From NCBI RefSeq assembly GCF_009680455.1, contig NZ_WKRD01000004.1, positions 124,001 to 188,000 of the forward strand: DNA of 64,000 nt, given 5' to 3'. Both the position numbers and the translations under genes were made by a program. Origin of the DNA: Lachnospira eligens (GTDB taxonomy: Bacteria > Bacillota > Clostridia > Lachnospirales > Lachnospiraceae). Positions 8,968 to 19,175 of the stretch are shown piece by piece; position 1 is the stretch's first letter; each line of letters opens with the position of its first letter. The notes beneath the pieces are model-generated. The model searched no databases and had not been told where the DNA came from. It saw only the letters and a program-made list of their open reading frames with translations.

Positions 8968-10380
8968 ATGAAACCGGTATATTACCTTGCCGTTGATATT
9001 GGGGCTTCAAGTGGAAGACATATTCTTGCATCCATGGACAACGGCAGAATGACAATAGAAGAGGTATATCGTTTTGATAATGGCATGATTAATGATAATG
9101 GCAACAAGTTATGGGATGTTGACAGCTTGTTTGCCAATATTATTGAAGGAATGAAAAAATGTAAAGAACTCGGGAAAATTCCAGTAAGCATGTCGATTGA
9201 CACATGGGCTGTTGATTATGTTCTTCTTGATGATAATGACAAATGCATAGGAAATGTATATGGATACAGGGATGAACGTACAGATGGAATGGATGAAGAA
9301 GTTTATAAGGTGATATCCGAAAAAGAATTATATAAGAGAACAGGTATTCAGAAACAGAAGTTTAATACAATTTACCAGCTCATGTCGGATAAATTTATAA
9401 GACCTGAACAGTTAAAGGAAGCGAAGACATTTATTATGCTTCCAGATTATTTTCAGTTTCTTCTTACGGGGGTTAAAGCATCGGAATATACCAATGCAAC
9501 ATCAACACAGCTTGTTAATCCGGAAACTAAACAATGGGATTATGAACTGATTGATATGCTTGGAATCAACAGAAATATGTTTATGGAGCTTAAGCAGCCG
9601 GGAACAATACTGGGAGAATTAACTGATGGTATTAAGAAGATTGTTGGATACAATACAAGGGTTGTTATGTGTGCAAGTCATGATACAGCATCCGCAGTTA
9701 TGGCTGTTCCAACAGTAGCAGATAATGTTTTGTATTTAAGTTCTGGAACATGGTCACTGATGGGGACAGAACTTCTAAAGGCAAGATGTGATGAGAAAAG
9801 TCAGGTGTGTAATTTTACCAATGAAGGTGGATACGATTATAGATTTAGATATTTGAAGAATATTATGGGCCTCTGGATTATACAATCTGTAAGGCATGAA
9901 TTTGGAGACAGATATACATTTGCAGAGCTTTGTAAGGAAGCAGAGGAGACAGACTATATAACATCAAGGATAGATGTTAATAATAAATGCTTTCTTGCAC
10001 CAGAGAATATGACAGAGGCAATCAAATCATACTGCAATAATAATGATTTGATTATACCTGACACAGCCGGAGAGATTGCAGCAGTTGTATATAAGAGTCT
10101 GGCTGACAGTTATGCAGATACAGTTATGCAGATAGAAAAGAATCTGGACATTACATATGATGCAATATATGTAATAGGTGGAGGTGCTAATGCTGGATAT
10201 CTTAATCAGCTTACGGCTGATTCGACTGGGAAAACAGTAGTAGCGGGACCAGCAGAGGCTACTGCTATTGGAAATATTATGGCGCAGATGATAGCAGATA
10301 GTGTGTTTAAGAATTTGAAGGAAGCAAGAGCGTGTGTAAGAGATTCCTTTGATATTAAACGATTTGAGCAGAAAAGATAA
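8968..10380 (+). CDS. rhaB: Rhamnulokinase
   Basis: 470 residues of the FGGY kinase family. It has an N-terminal phosphate-binding DIGASSGRHI, the rhamnulokinase-type SIDTWAVDYVLLD, the hinge region LYLSSGTWSLMG and the ATP-binding IGGGANAGYLNQLTAD near residue 400. It phosphorylates L-rhamnulose to L-rhamnulose 1-phosphate. It starts 31 bases after rhaM behind CAGGAGG and belongs to the same transcript. Confidence 0.93.
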   Translation: MKPVYYLAVDIGASSGRHILASMDNGRMTIEEVYRFDNGMINDNGNKLWDVDSLFANIIEGMKKCKELGKIPVSMSIDTWAVDYVLLDDNDKCIGNVYGYRDERTDGMDEEVYKVISEKELYKRTGIQKQKFNTIYQLMSDKFIRPEQLKEAKTFIMLPDYFQFLLTGVKASEYTNATSTQLVNPETKQWDYELIDMLGINRNMFMELKQPGTILGELTDGIKKIVGYNTRVVMCASHDTASAVMAVPTVADNVLYLSSGTWSLMGTELLKARCDEKSQVCNFTNEGGYDYRFRYLKNIMGLWIIQSVRHEFGDRYTFAELCKEAEETDYITSRIDVNNKCFLAPENMTEAIKSYCNNNDLIIPDTAGEIAAVVYKSLADSYADTVMQIEKNLDITYDAIYVIGGGANAGYLNQLTADSTGKTVVAGPAEATAIGNIMAQMIADSVFKNLKEARACVRDSFDIKRFEQKR

Positions 10381-10416
10381 TAAATTTCAGATTATATAAG
10401 GAGGATAATGCTATAT

Positions 10417-11652
10417 ATGACTAATGAACGATATGAATCAGCAAGGAAGATATATCAGAGTATAGGAGTTGATACTGAGGCTGCATTAGATAGATTAAAG
10501 AATGTGCCGGTATCAATGCATTGCTGGCAGGGAGATGATGTAATTGGTTTTGACAGCAGAGAAAGTCTGTCAGGTGGTATACAGACTACTGGAAATTATC
10601 CGGGAAGAGCAGCTACTCCTGAGCAGCTTATGCAGGATATAAGCAAAGTATTGACACTTGTACCTGGAAAGAAGAAGCTAAACCTTCATGCCAGTTATGC
10701 CATTATAGATGACGGTTCAGACAGGGATTCAATTAAACCAAAACATTTTACCAGATGGGTTGAATTTGCTAAGAAATACAATATGGGAATTGATTTTAAT
10801 CCAACATTTTTCTCACATAGAATGGTTAAAGATGGACTTACATTATCCTCACCAGATGAAGAAGTAAGAAAATTCTGGATTGAACATGGCAAGAGATGTA
10901 TTGAGATATCAGAATATTTTGCTAATGAAACAGGACAGCCATGTGTAATGAACATATGGATTCCGGATGGCTATAAGGATATTCCGGCAGACAGACTTGG
11001 ACCAAGAAGGAGATTTAAAGAATCTTTAGATGAAATTCTTTCAATTCCATATGATAAGAGCAAAGTGTTTGTGTGTCTTGAATCTAAAGTATTTGGCATA
11101 GGCGTTGAATCATACACAGTTGGTTCGTCTGAATTCTGCATGAATTATGTAGCAAGAGCAGGCATAACCCCACTTATGGATAATGGACACTATCATCCTA
11201 CAGAGGTTGTGTCAGATAAGGTATCATCAATGCTTTTATTCAATGACCACTTAGCATTACATATTACAAGACCTGTAAGATGGGACAGCGATCATGTAGT
11301 TTTATATGATGACGAAACCAGAGAGATTGCTAAAGAAATTGTCAGAGCAGATGCGCTTGACAAGGTATTTATAGCAACTGACTATTTCGATGCATCAATT
11401 AATAGAATATCTGCATGGATAACCGGAATGAGAAGTGTTCAGAAAGCTCTTTTGTATGCATTGTTAGAGCCAGAATCACTTCGCAATCTTCAGAACGAAG
11501 GAAGGTTCACAGAACTTATGGCAGCACAGGAAGAATTAAAGATTATGCCATTTGGAGATATATGGCAGGAATATCTTAATAGAGAAAATGTGGCAGCTGA
11601 TTATGTCAGTGAGGTTATGGATTACGAAAAGAAAGTATTGGAGGCACGATAA
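10417..11652 (+). CDS. rhaA: L-rhamnose isomerase
   Basis: About 411 residues of the RhaA family, with the N-terminal substrate segment PVSMHCWQGDDV and metal-binding barrel segments such as NLHASYAI and DNGHYHPTE. It converts L-rhamnose to L-rhamnulose using Mn2+. AAGGAGG is three bases from an ATG at 10408 and twelve from the one at 10417. I prefer 10417 because the family usually begins MT-x-x-x-Y, but 10408 is possible. Its TAA shares one base with the start of rhaD. Confidence 0.93.
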   Translation: MTNERYESARKIYQSIGVDTEAALDRLKNVPVSMHCWQGDDVIGFDSRESLSGGIQTTGNYPGRAATPEQLMQDISKVLTLVPGKKKLNLHASYAIIDDGSDRDSIKPKHFTRWVEFAKKYNMGIDFNPTFFSHRMVKDGLTLSSPDEEVRKFWIEHGKRCIEISEYFANETGQPCVMNIWIPDGYKDIPADRLGPRRRFKESLDEILSIPYDKSKVFVCLESKVFGIGVESYTVGSSEFCMNYVARAGITPLMDNGHYHPTEVVSDKVSSMLLFNDHLALHITRPVRWDSDHVVLYDDETREIAKEIVRADALDKVFIATDYFDASINRISAWITGMRSVQKALLYALLEPESLRNLQNEGRFTELMAAQEELKIMPFGDIWQEYLNRENVAADYVSEVMDYEKKVLEAR

Positions 11653-12467
11653 TGAAAGATATATTAACAGCACCTTTTGTTAAAGAAATGTGTGATACTA
11701 CAGCTAATATGTATCGTCTTGGCTGGGACGAAAGAAATGGTGGTAATATCAGCTATATGCTTGATGAAGAAGAAGTTGCACAATATCTTGATATTAATCA
11801 TGTGTTAAGAGAGATTCCGACGGGTTTCAAAGCAGATGCACTTATTGGCAGAATATTTATAGTAACCGGTACAGGTAAGTACTTTAAAAATGTAAAGACA
11901 GATCCAGAGAATAATCTTGGAATAATAAGAATAGCTGAAGATGGAACAACAGCGCAGTTATTATGGGGATATAAGGATGGAGGAAAATTCACAAGCGAAT
12001 TACCAGCGCATCTTATGAGTCATATGGCAAGACTTTCTGTTGATAAAGATAACAGAGTTGTTATACATTCACATCCAACTAACACACTTGCCATGAATTA
12101 TGTTCATGAACTTGACGAGAAGAAATTTACGCATACACTTTGGGAAATGTGTACAGAGTGTATAGTTGTGTTTCCGGATGGTGTAGGTATTCTCCCATGG
12201 ATGCTTTGCGGAACTAATGAAATAGGCGAGGCAACAGCAGAAAAAATGAAAGAATTCAGACTTGTTATATGGGCAATGCATGGAATATATGGTGCTGGAA
12301 AAACTCTTGATGAGACATTTGGACTTATTGAAACTGTTGAAAAAGCTGCACAGATATATATGCTTACAGCTGGACTTGAGAGAAAGAATACAATAAAAGA
12401 CGAAGATATGATTAAGCTTGCAGAATTCTTTAAGGTGGATTATAGAAAAGATTTCCTTAATATATAA
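11652..12467 (+). CDS. rhaD: Rhamnulose-1-phosphate aldolase
   Basis: 271 residues of the class II aldolase/RhaD family. The zinc ligands are visible as IHSHPT (HxH) and as the histidine in WAMHGIYGAG. The catalytic-region glutamate lies in TSELPAHLMSH. It cleaves rhamnulose 1-phosphate into dihydroxyacetone phosphate and L-lactaldehyde and closes the operon. No lactaldehyde reductase or dehydrogenase is encoded next to it. Confidence 0.93.
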   Translation: MKDILTAPFVKEMCDTTANMYRLGWDERNGGNISYMLDEEEVAQYLDINHVLREIPTGFKADALIGRIFIVTGTGKYFKNVKTDPENNLGIIRIAEDGTTAQLLWGYKDGGKFTSELPAHLMSHMARLSVDKDNRVVIHSHPTNTLAMNYVHELDEKKFTHTLWEMCTECIVVFPDGVGILPWMLCGTNEIGEATAEKMKEFRLVIWAMHGIYGAGKTLDETFGLIETVEKAAQIYMLTAGLERKNTIKDEDMIKLAEFFKVDYRKDFLNI

Positions 12468-12493
12468 AGCGGTTTCATATAAGGACATATGCA

Positions 12494-12523
12494 ATGACGC
12501 AGGAAATTCCTGCGTCATTTTTA
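12494..12523 (+). terminator. Rho-independent terminator of the rhamnose operon
   Basis: A perfect 10-bp stem ATGACGCAGG/CCTGCGTCAT with a 5-base loop is followed by TTTTT, starting 26 bases after the rhaD stop. Confidence 0.92.
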
Positions 12524-12546
12524 ATGCAGAATAACATTTAAGGTGA

Positions 12547-12552
12547 TATAAT
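12547..12552 (+). promoter_or_regulatory. Extended -10 promoter for the diguanylate cyclase gene
   Basis: TGATATAAT, a textbook extended -10 element, lies 40 bases upstream of the ATG at 12592. The upstream half is not a clear -35 hexamer. The same nonamer is used in front of the TRAP operon at 4484-4492. Confidence 0.5.
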
Positions 12553-12645
12553 AAACAAATATTTACAAATCAGCAGTTTGGAGTGAATGAGATGCATTTT
12601 ATAAAGAAAAATATTATTATTTGACTAGTTGTATTTATAATCGGA

Positions 12646-14361
12646 ATGAGTGCTGTGGCAGGTATTGTATGCAGCATAAATAACGAACAGAATAAGCAGA
12701 ACAGGACAATGGCGAATCTTAACGCAATGACTTATGCCGAGCGTATGAAGACAGATATTATGAAAGGCATAGGCGTTTCGGACACATTAAGACAGATAAT
12801 TATAAGTAATGATGGACAGCTTAATAAATTCTATGAGATAGCAGAGGAGATGATGACAGATTCTGTTCAGAGTATACAGATTGCACCAGGTGGTGTTGTG
12901 ACAGATATTTATCCTCAGGAAGGTAATGATGCGGGAAAGATTAATCTGTTAAATGATAAAGATCGTGGTGAAATATGCCGTTATGGAAGAGATAATAAAG
13001 TTGTTACAATGCAGGGACCATTTCAATTAAAGCAGGGAGAATATGGTATAGCTGTAAGAAAACCTGTATACATTGAAGAAAACGGACATGAAGATTTCTG
13101 GGGATTTACAATAGTTATAATCCGTGTTCCTGAGATTTTTGCTGATTCAATGAAAGCACTTTCAGATTTTGGTTATAATTATACATTATATAAAACTGCT
13201 TTTCCGTGGGAGTCTGAATTTGAAGAAGTGTATGGCTCGGAAGAAGAGTTAAAGAATCCTGTTTCGTATACATTTGATATAGGAGACAGCAAGTGGAAGC
13301 TTGATATAATGCCATATAAGACTCAGTCTGAAAGAATATATCTGTATGCGGTTGGAATAGGCGGAATTATTATTGTACTGCTTCTTACAGGGTTTACATG
13401 TGCTCTGCTTGTGCTTGACGAACACAGAAAGAAGTTTAAGAAGCTGGCTATAACAGATGCTTTGACAGGAATAAATAACCGTCATGGATATGATGAAAGA
13501 GTAACAAGGTATCTTAAGCAGAATCCGGATAATCACTGTGTAGGAGTAGAATTTGATATTGATGATTTTAAGACTATCAATGATATGTATGGTCATGCTT
13601 ATGGCGATGTGGCACTTAAGGTATTGTCCGAGGGAATGCAGAAGTTTTTTGATAAAAATGTGCTTTTAGGACGAAACGGTGGTGATGAATTCTGTATTTT
13701 CCTGCCAGATTGTACATGTGCTGATGTTAAGGAAAAACTGGAGGAATTCACAAAGTTAAAACGGTCATTTAAATATGAAGGTGAAGAGCATCAGTTCACT
13801 ATATCAGTTGGATATGCTGAATATCCGGTTCATGCTGACAAACCATCAAAGCTCATGCGTTGTGCTGATACTGCACTTTATGAGGTGAAACTTCGTGGAA
13901 AGAATGGCTGCATGGCATATAAGAACGGACTCAGAAAGGATATTCGTACACAGCTTGGTTTTGCACTTAAAGATGTTTCTGAAAATCTTCCAGGAGCATT
14001 TATCATATACAAAGCAGATAAGAATGATGATGAAATTCTTTTTGCAAACCGTGAATTTATCAGATTTGCAGGCTGTAAGAACATGGATGAACTGCTTGTA
14101 TATACAAAAAGAAGTTTCCGTAATATCATTAGAGTGGATGAACGGGAAGCTGTTATAGCGGATATATGGAAGCAGATAGATGAAGGACATACTAATGGAT
14201 ATACGCATTTTTATATGCAGAAAGCAGATGGCGGTCATATACAGGTGTTTGACCATGGAAGAATTGTTGAGAATGGACGATATGGAAGAGTAATATATGC
14301 ATTGATAACTAATCTTGAAACAGTGAGAGAAAATTATGGAAATTCAGAATGTAACAATTGA
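12646..14361 (+). CDS. Membrane diguanylate cyclase with C-terminal PAS-like domain; nonsense codon near original N-terminus
   Basis: The protein has an extracytoplasmic sensor region of ~220 residues, a transmembrane helix (GGIIIVLLLTGFTCALLVL), a GGDEF domain with an intact GRNGGDEF active loop, and a PAS-like tail of ~110 residues. It should make cyclic di-GMP. The position for an inhibitory RxxD site before GGDEF is not conserved. The natural start appears to be ATG 12592, preceded by GGAG, but an in-frame TGA at 12622 interrupts the first membrane helix (KKNIII-stop-LVVFIIG). The next ATG at 12646 has only weak TCGGA upstream. The gene may therefore be inactive, poorly expressed or lack its first anchor. 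Confidence 0.8.
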   Translation: MSAVAGIVCSINNEQNKQNRTMANLNAMTYAERMKTDIMKGIGVSDTLRQIIISNDGQLNKFYEIAEEMMTDSVQSIQIAPGGVVTDIYPQEGNDAGKINLLNDKDRGEICRYGRDNKVVTMQGPFQLKQGEYGIAVRKPVYIEENGHEDFWGFTIVIIRVPEIFADSMKALSDFGYNYTLYKTAFPWESEFEEVYGSEEELKNPVSYTFDIGDSKWKLDIMPYKTQSERIYLYAVGIGGIIIVLLLTGFTCALLVLDEHRKKFKKLAITDALTGINNRHGYDERVTRYLKQNPDNHCVGVEFDIDDFKTINDMYGHAYGDVALKVLSEGMQKFFDKNVLLGRNGGDEFCIFLPDCTCADVKEKLEEFTKLKRSFKYEGEEHQFTISVGYAEYPVHADKPSKLMRCADTALYEVKLRGKNGCMAYKNGLRKDIRTQLGFALKDVSENLPGAFIIYKADKNDDEILFANREFIRFAGCKNMDELLVYTKRSFRNIIRVDEREAVIADIWKQIDEGHTNGYTHFYMQKADGGHIQVFDHGRIVENGRYGRVIYALITNLETVRENYGNSECNN

Positions 14362-14563
14362 AGATGCAGAGGAACTTCTTGATATATATGCACCATATGT
14401 TAAGTATACAGCGATAACATTTGAATATGATGTGCCTTCTGTAGAAGAATTCAGACAAAGAATTGTGAATATTTCAGACAGATATCCATATATCAAGGCA
14501 GTTGACAATGGACAGATTGTCGGTTATGCATATGCCGGATGTTTTAAGGACAGGGGAGCATAA
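14336..14563 (+). pseudogene. N-terminal fragment of a GNAT acetyltransferase (phosphinothricin-acetyltransferase-like)
   Basis: 75 codons resemble the start of the ~160-residue PAT/Bar-type N-acetyltransferases (YTAITFEYDVPSVEEF, then GYAYAGCFKDRGA). The frame stops where the acetyl-CoA-binding half should begin, so no active enzyme is expected. It overlaps the end of the cyclase gene by 26 bases. Confidence 0.72.
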
Positions 14564-14605
14564 CGCAGAACCGGAAGAAGTCTGGGGATAAATATATAAA
14601 AACAT

Positions 14606-14652
14606 AAAACTGCCGTCCGTTTAACATTAAGTTTAGCGGATGGCAGTTTTTA
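14606..14652. terminator. Bidirectional terminator between convergent genes
   Basis: AAAACTGCCGTCCG pairs with CGGATGGCAGTTTT (one G-T pair) around a 17-base loop, with a T-run on either strand. It serves pyrB on the minus strand and the cyclase unit on the plus strand. Confidence 0.88.
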
Positions 14653-14666
14653 TATGGAATGTTTAG

Positions 14667-15623
14667 TTATAGGCTGTGTGTATCAAGAACTGTTCTGCCG
14701 GTTACCGGATCAGTAATACCAAGCAATGCCATGATTAGTGCCATTCTTATATATTTACCATTCTGGACCTGGTCAAAATATGCAGCTCTTGGATTGTCAT
14801 CGACATCAAGGGAAATCTCATCGACTCGTGGCAGAGGATGAAGAACAGGCATATCTTTATCAGCCAGCTTTAACTTTTCTTCGTCAAGAATGTAGACATC
14901 TTTTAAACGGAGATATTCTTCTTCATTGAAAAATCTTTCTTTCTGTACTCTTGTCATGTACAGAACATCAAGTTTAGGAAGAGTATCTTCAAGGCTTGAC
15001 ACTTCCTCATAAGTTGAATTAGATGGATTTAATACATCGTCTCTCAGATAATCTGGAATCCGCAATTCTTCGGGAGATATGAAGTAGAATTTATTATCAG
15101 AGAAACGGGTAAGGCTACTGACAAGGGAATGTACTGTCCGTCCGAATTTCAGGTCGCCACAGAAACCAATAGTCAGGTTATTAAGCCTTCCTTTACGTTG
15201 TCTTATAGTCATCATATCAATAAGTGTCTGTGTAGGGTGTGCATGACCGCCGTCTCCTGCGTTTATTATAGGAATGCGTGAATATATTGATGCCTGTAGT
15301 GGAGCACCTTCTTTTGGATGTCTCATCGCAATTATATCTGCATAGCAGCTTACAACTCTTACAGTGTCAGCAACGGTTTCACCTTTGGAAGCACTAGACT
15401 GAGCTGCACTTGAAAAGCCCAGTGTCTGTCCTCCAAGACTTAACATAGCAGACTCGAAAGATAAACGGGTTCTGGTACTTGGTTCGTAAAAAAGTGTAGC
15501 AAGCTGTCTGCCATCGGCAACATGCTTATATAATTGTGGTCCAATGGATATCCGCTCCGCAAGATCTAATATATTCATAGTTTCTTCAACGGAAAGATCC
15601 ATAGGGGTTATCAGATGTCTCAT
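14667..15623 (-). CDS. pyrB: Aspartate carbamoyltransferase catalytic subunit
   Basis: 318 residues with the carbamoyl-phosphate loop [10 protein letters not shown], the SSASKGE loop, [10 protein letters not shown] and the HPLPRVDEI signature. It catalyses the first committed step of pyrimidine synthesis. The ATG at 15623 overlaps the purA stop as ATGA, with AGGAG seven bases upstream inside the purA end, so its translation is probably coupled to purA. No pyrI regulatory subunit is nearby. Being detached from other pyr genes and paired with purA is unusual. Confidence 0.93.
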   Translation of the reverse strand: MRHLITPMDLSVEETMNILDLAERISIGPQLYKHVADGRQLATLFYEPSTRTRLSFESAMLSLGGQTLGFSSAAQSSASKGETVADTVRVVSCYADIIAMRHPKEGAPLQASIYSRIPIINAGDGGHAHPTQTLIDMMTIRQRKGRLNNLTIGFCGDLKFGRTVHSLVSSLTRFSDNKFYFISPEELRIPDYLRDDVLNPSNSTYEEVSSLEDTLPKLDVLYMTRVQKERFFNEEEYLRLKDVYILDEEKLKLADKDMPVLHPLPRVDEISLDVDDNPRAAYFDQVQNGKYIRMALIMALLGITDPVTGRTVLDTHSL

Positions 15624-16921
15624 AGCCACTCTCCTTTTAATAAATATTCATCTCTCTTAGCACCGACAGATATAAAGTTGATTTCTGCATGAAGCATATC
15701 CTCAATTGTTTTAATGTAATTTTTTGCATTAGCAGGAAGCTCGTCAAATGTCCTGCAATGTGATATATCTTCTTCCCAGCCGGGAACTTTGTATATAACA
15801 GGAGTGCATGAATCAAGGTTATCAGTTGGGTCAAATTCAACCAGAGAGCCGTTTGGGTCATTGTAGCCTGTAATTATAGGAATTTCTTTCATAGAGCTTA
15901 ATACATCAAGCTTGGTTAGTGCGATTTTGTCTGCATGCTGGCATCTGAGTCCGTATCTGCTTGCGACTGCATCAAAAGGACCAACACGGCGAGGACGGCC
16001 TGTTGCAGCACCGAATTCACCTCCGGCTTCTCTTAAGTCCTGCTGCCATTTTTCTGAAACAGCATTTTCAGCAACAAATGGGCCTGCACCAACGCATGTA
16101 GAATAAGCTTTAAGCACGCCAACGACATGGTCAGCGTGTCTGCCGGGAATTCCTGCACCGATAGGACCATAGGCAGATATAGTTGATGAACTTGAAGTGT
16201 AAGGGAAGATACCGTAATCAATATCTCTTAATGCACCAAGCTGAGCCTCAAGAATAACTTTTTTACCACAGGATAATGCTTTGTCTATAAATGTGCCTGT
16301 ATCGCATATGTATTTGCTGAACCTTTCAGCCTGTTCCCTGCACCAGTCAAGAAGTGCCGGATATGACATAGGCTCCTGATGATAGCAGCCGGCAAGCTCA
16401 AGGTTCTTGGATTCAAGAATAGTTTTTAGTCTTGCCTGTACAGCTGTATCATCTAAGTGAAGCAGGTCGCCGAGACGCAGAGTTTTTTTTCTGTATTTGT
16501 CACTGTAGGCATATGCTATGCCTCGTCTTGTAGAACCGAAAGCAGAGCCGGTTCGTTCCAGTCTGTTTTCTTCAAGTTCATCCTGTATCCTGTGCCATGG
16601 CATAGATATTGTAGCTTTTTTAGATAATTTCAAATGTTTTGGATTAATCTGTATTCCTCTGTCTTCAATCTGTTTTATTTCATTGGCAAGATGTTCAAGG
16701 TCAACAACCATGCCATCACCAAGAATGCATATTACATCTGGGTGAAGAATTCCTGATGGCAGTAGATTAAGAACGAATTTTCCCTGATTAGTTACAACGG
16801 TGTGACCGGCGTTATTGCCGCCCTGATACCTGACGACTATATCTGCATTTTCAGCAAGAAGGTCAATTACACGGCCTTTGCCCTCGTCGCCCCAGTTAAT
16901 ACCTGTTACAGAAGTAAGCAT
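15620..16921 (-). CDS. purA: Adenylosuccinate synthetase
   Basis: 433 residues, starting behind AAGGAGG. The P-loop-like [10 protein letters not shown], the IMP-binding NNAGHTV and LTKLDVLS near residue 330 identify PurA. It joins IMP and aspartate using GTP in AMP synthesis. It begins 37 bases after the exporter gene on the same strand and ends in a 4-base overlap with pyrB. Two aspartate-consuming nucleotide enzymes are thus made together. Confidence 0.94.
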   Translation of the reverse strand: MLTSVTGINWGDEGKGRVIDLLAENADIVVRYQGGNNAGHTVVTNQGKFVLNLLPSGILHPDVICILGDGMVVDLEHLANEIKQIEDRGIQINPKHLKLSKKATISMPWHRIQDELEENRLERTGSAFGSTRRGIAYAYSDKYRKKTLRLGDLLHLDDTAVQARLKTILESKNLELAGCYHQEPMSYPALLDWCREQAERFSKYICDTGTFIDKALSCGKKVILEAQLGALRDIDYGIFPYTSSSSTISAYGPIGAGIPGRHADHVVGVLKAYSTCVGAGPFVAENAVSEKWQQDLREAGGEFGAATGRPRRVGPFDAVASRYGLRCQHADKIALTKLDVLSSMKEIPIITGYNDPNGSLVEFDPTDNLDSCTPVIYKVPGWEEDISHCRTFDELPANAKNYIKTIEDMLHAEINFISVGAKRDEYLLKGEWL

Positions 16922-16958
16922 AATAATAATTCCTCCTTATATAAATGTATAGTTAATA

Positions 16959-18299
16959 TTAAGTGCAATAACGGAATGTGCGGTCCGTAATAATTCTGGC
17001 AAATATAAGTCCTAGCGGAAGTGCAACAATTATCAGAATTGCTGATGTAAACCATGAGACCGCTTCTGTCAGGGACATTATGCCGAAATTGTATATTGCA
17101 CGGTATAAATAAAGTCCGGGTACCATAATAACTATGGAAGGAACTGTAAGTGATATTCTAGGATATCCATTATAATTTTTAATAAATGAGGCAAGGAGTC
17201 CTGCAGTGGCAGCACCAATAAATGCGGCAGCAGCGGCAGGCATGCCTGTAAAATCAACCAGTTCAAGACGCAGGGTATTGGCAATACAACCGATAAGAGC
17301 CGCCATTGCCGCCATTGGAACGGAACTGTTAAACATAATAGAGAATCCGAACACACCGCAGAAGCTGGCAACAAGTCTTAATATCAGATGTAACATTTTT
17401 CCAATATGTAATGTTGTAAATTCTTCTGGCTGTAAATGCAGTAATAAAGCCATAATCCATGCAAACACAGTAGCAACCAGTACAATAATTATTGAATATG
17501 TCAGCCTTTCAATACCTGACCGCAGGTCGAGCTTTGCAAGGTCAATGCCGCTGGTGATGAAAGGAAATCCCGGTATTATGAAAAGCATGGAACATATGTA
17601 TCCGGCTTCATGTACAAAAGGGATATTAAACATCAGAATAGCAAGTTTAAGCAGAATTGCATATATAAGGCATGATGCAGATATAGAAACTGCTATATTC
17701 ATGAATAGTGTAAAATGATGTTTAATAAGCTTTGTCCTTATAAGATTACCTGTTCCGGCTGCAATGAATGCGAAAAGCATCTCTATAGGACCGCCGCCAA
17801 GCAGAAATGTGAATCCGCAACATGCAAGAGCGGCGGCAAGTCCAAGCTTTACCGGTGAATACAGGGTATGTATCTGTTCAATTTCATCAAGCCTTTTATG
17901 AATCATTTCACCTGTAAGGTGGGCCTCTTCATTAGGGAAATTGTCAACAAATTGTTCCATTCTGTAAAGCTTGGAGGTATTAACACCGGTATTGGCAATG
18001 CTTAACGACTGTGATACGCAGTCATTACCATCAAAGCAGTTAAATTCAATAGACATAAGGCCAACATCCACGGTACAGGTTACTCCAAGTTCCTTGGATA
18101 GCTTATTCATAGATGTACGGACACGCCATGCACCAGTGCCGCATGATAGCATAATCAGACCTACACGACCGATAACGGAGGCTTTTTCTATAAGGTCTGC
18201 ATTAGCAATTAATGCATTGCTGTCGGCATTCGTATAGTCGTGCCACGGAATTTCCATATGATTTTTTTCCATAATGTCAATGTAATTAGTCCTTGGCAT
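16959..18299 (-). CDS. ThrE-type threonine/serine exporter family membrane protein
   Basis: 446 residues from ATG 18299 (AGAGGCG upstream); earlier in-frame starts lie inside the preceding gene. The N-terminal ~190 residues are the soluble ThrE domain (FNCFDGND, SPVKLGLAAAL). The rest has about ten membrane helices with GGGPIEMLFAFIAAGTGN and IPGFPFITSGIDL. Both halves of ThrE (DUF1212-like and DUF3815-like) are fused. Amino-acid export is the known family role; the substrate here is unproven. It overlaps the upstream gene by 14 bases. Confidence 0.85.
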   Translation of the reverse strand: MPRTNYIDIMEKNHMEIPWHDYTNADSNALIANADLIEKASVIGRVGLIMLSCGTGAWRVRTSMNKLSKELGVTCTVDVGLMSIEFNCFDGNDCVSQSLSIANTGVNTSKLYRMEQFVDNFPNEEAHLTGEMIHKRLDEIEQIHTLYSPVKLGLAAALACCGFTFLLGGGPIEMLFAFIAAGTGNLIRTKLIKHHFTLFMNIAVSISASCLIYAILLKLAILMFNIPFVHEAGYICSMLFIIPGFPFITSGIDLAKLDLRSGIERLTYSIIIVLVATVFAWIMALLLHLQPEEFTTLHIGKMLHLILRLVASFCGVFGFSIMFNSSVPMAAMAALIGCIANTLRLELVDFTGMPAAAAAFIGAATAGLLASFIKNYNGYPRISLTVPSIVIMVPGLYLYRAIYNFGIMSLTEAVSWFTSAILIIVALPLGLIFARIITDRTFRYCT

Positions 18300-19047
18300 A
18301 TATAATCGCCTCTGCTTTCTTAACATGGTGTTCAAGGTTTCGTAAGAATATAGAATTAGGAAGGAAAATCCCAAGTTCATCAAAATGTTCATTGTGTTCA
18401 ACGAATGAATCCTGACCATAGAATATGTATGCCATTGGAAGATTCTTCTCAAGCTCAAGCATAAGATCCCATACAGCACTATAGGCCTCTGCCTCGGTTT
18501 CCTTCATTCTGACAGTGTCAGGCAGTTCGCGGATAAGCAGTATACCAGTGCTTCTCTCAAGAATCTGCTGCTCAACTACAGACGGGTCATCACCATATGT
18601 GTGACTGTATCTGTAAGCCTCGGCAAGAAACATATTTTTATTATTATCAAGGTTCTTATAAATGTTATAAAAATGCTGATAGTCTTTTTCGTGAACAGAA
18701 TCAGCAAATTCTGGAAGAAGCATACCTTTATCGTCGGTCATAATTATGGGATTCTGCTTTCCATCAGCGTTGAAGCGGTATGGAATAAGAAATGAATTTC
18801 TCAGTAAATCAAACATGGTATTTTGCGTGATAGCCATAAGAAATGCAGATAAGTCTTTATTAGAATAGCAGTTGAATAATGCTTCCGTGAATTGAAGCGG
18901 AGAAAGTATTGCTTCAGAATCATCATTGCAAAACAGATTGTTACAGAATGTCTGGAAAAGTTTATTATAAGCCCATGGGTCATTTAGAATTTTATCAAAT
19001 AAAACCTCAGATTTTTCTTCTCTTGGAAAGATAGTTTTTTCTTTCAT
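18286..19047 (-). CDS. Conserved hypothetical protein upstream of the ThrE-like exporter
   Basis: 253 residues from ATG 19047, nine bases after AGGAG. It is acidic and soluble, with no signal peptide, membrane helix or enzyme motif that I recognise. Segments such as FCNNLFCNDDSEAIL, LSAFLMAITQNTMFDLLRNS and YGQDSFVEHNEHFDELGIFLP look structured. It is translationally coupled to the exporter, so it may act with it. Function unknown. Confidence 0.7.
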   Translation of the reverse strand: MKEKTIFPREEKSEVLFDKILNDPWAYNKLFQTFCNNLFCNDDSEAILSPLQFTEALFNCYSNKDLSAFLMAITQNTMFDLLRNSFLIPYRFNADGKQNPIIMTDDKGMLLPEFADSVHEKDYQHFYNIYKNLDNNKNMFLAEAYRYSHTYGDDPSVVEQQILERSTGILLIRELPDTVRMKETEAEAYSAVWDLMLELEKNLPMAYIFYGQDSFVEHNEHFDELGIFLPNSIFLRNLEHHVKKAEAIIYAKD

Positions 19048-19175
19048 AATCATCAGCTCCTTCTTGTTTTTCATTTTCGGCTAGATTATACTATTGTGGC
19101 AGAAATAAGTAAAAACTATAATTGATATAAATGCTATAACAATATGATATGTCAGATATTACGGAGTGATAAGTT

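Noticed and set aside
13846..14256. Long minus-strand frames opposite the diguanylate cyclase
   Set aside because: They are antisense shadows of a well-supported gene and show Ile/Tyr/His-rich non-protein composition.
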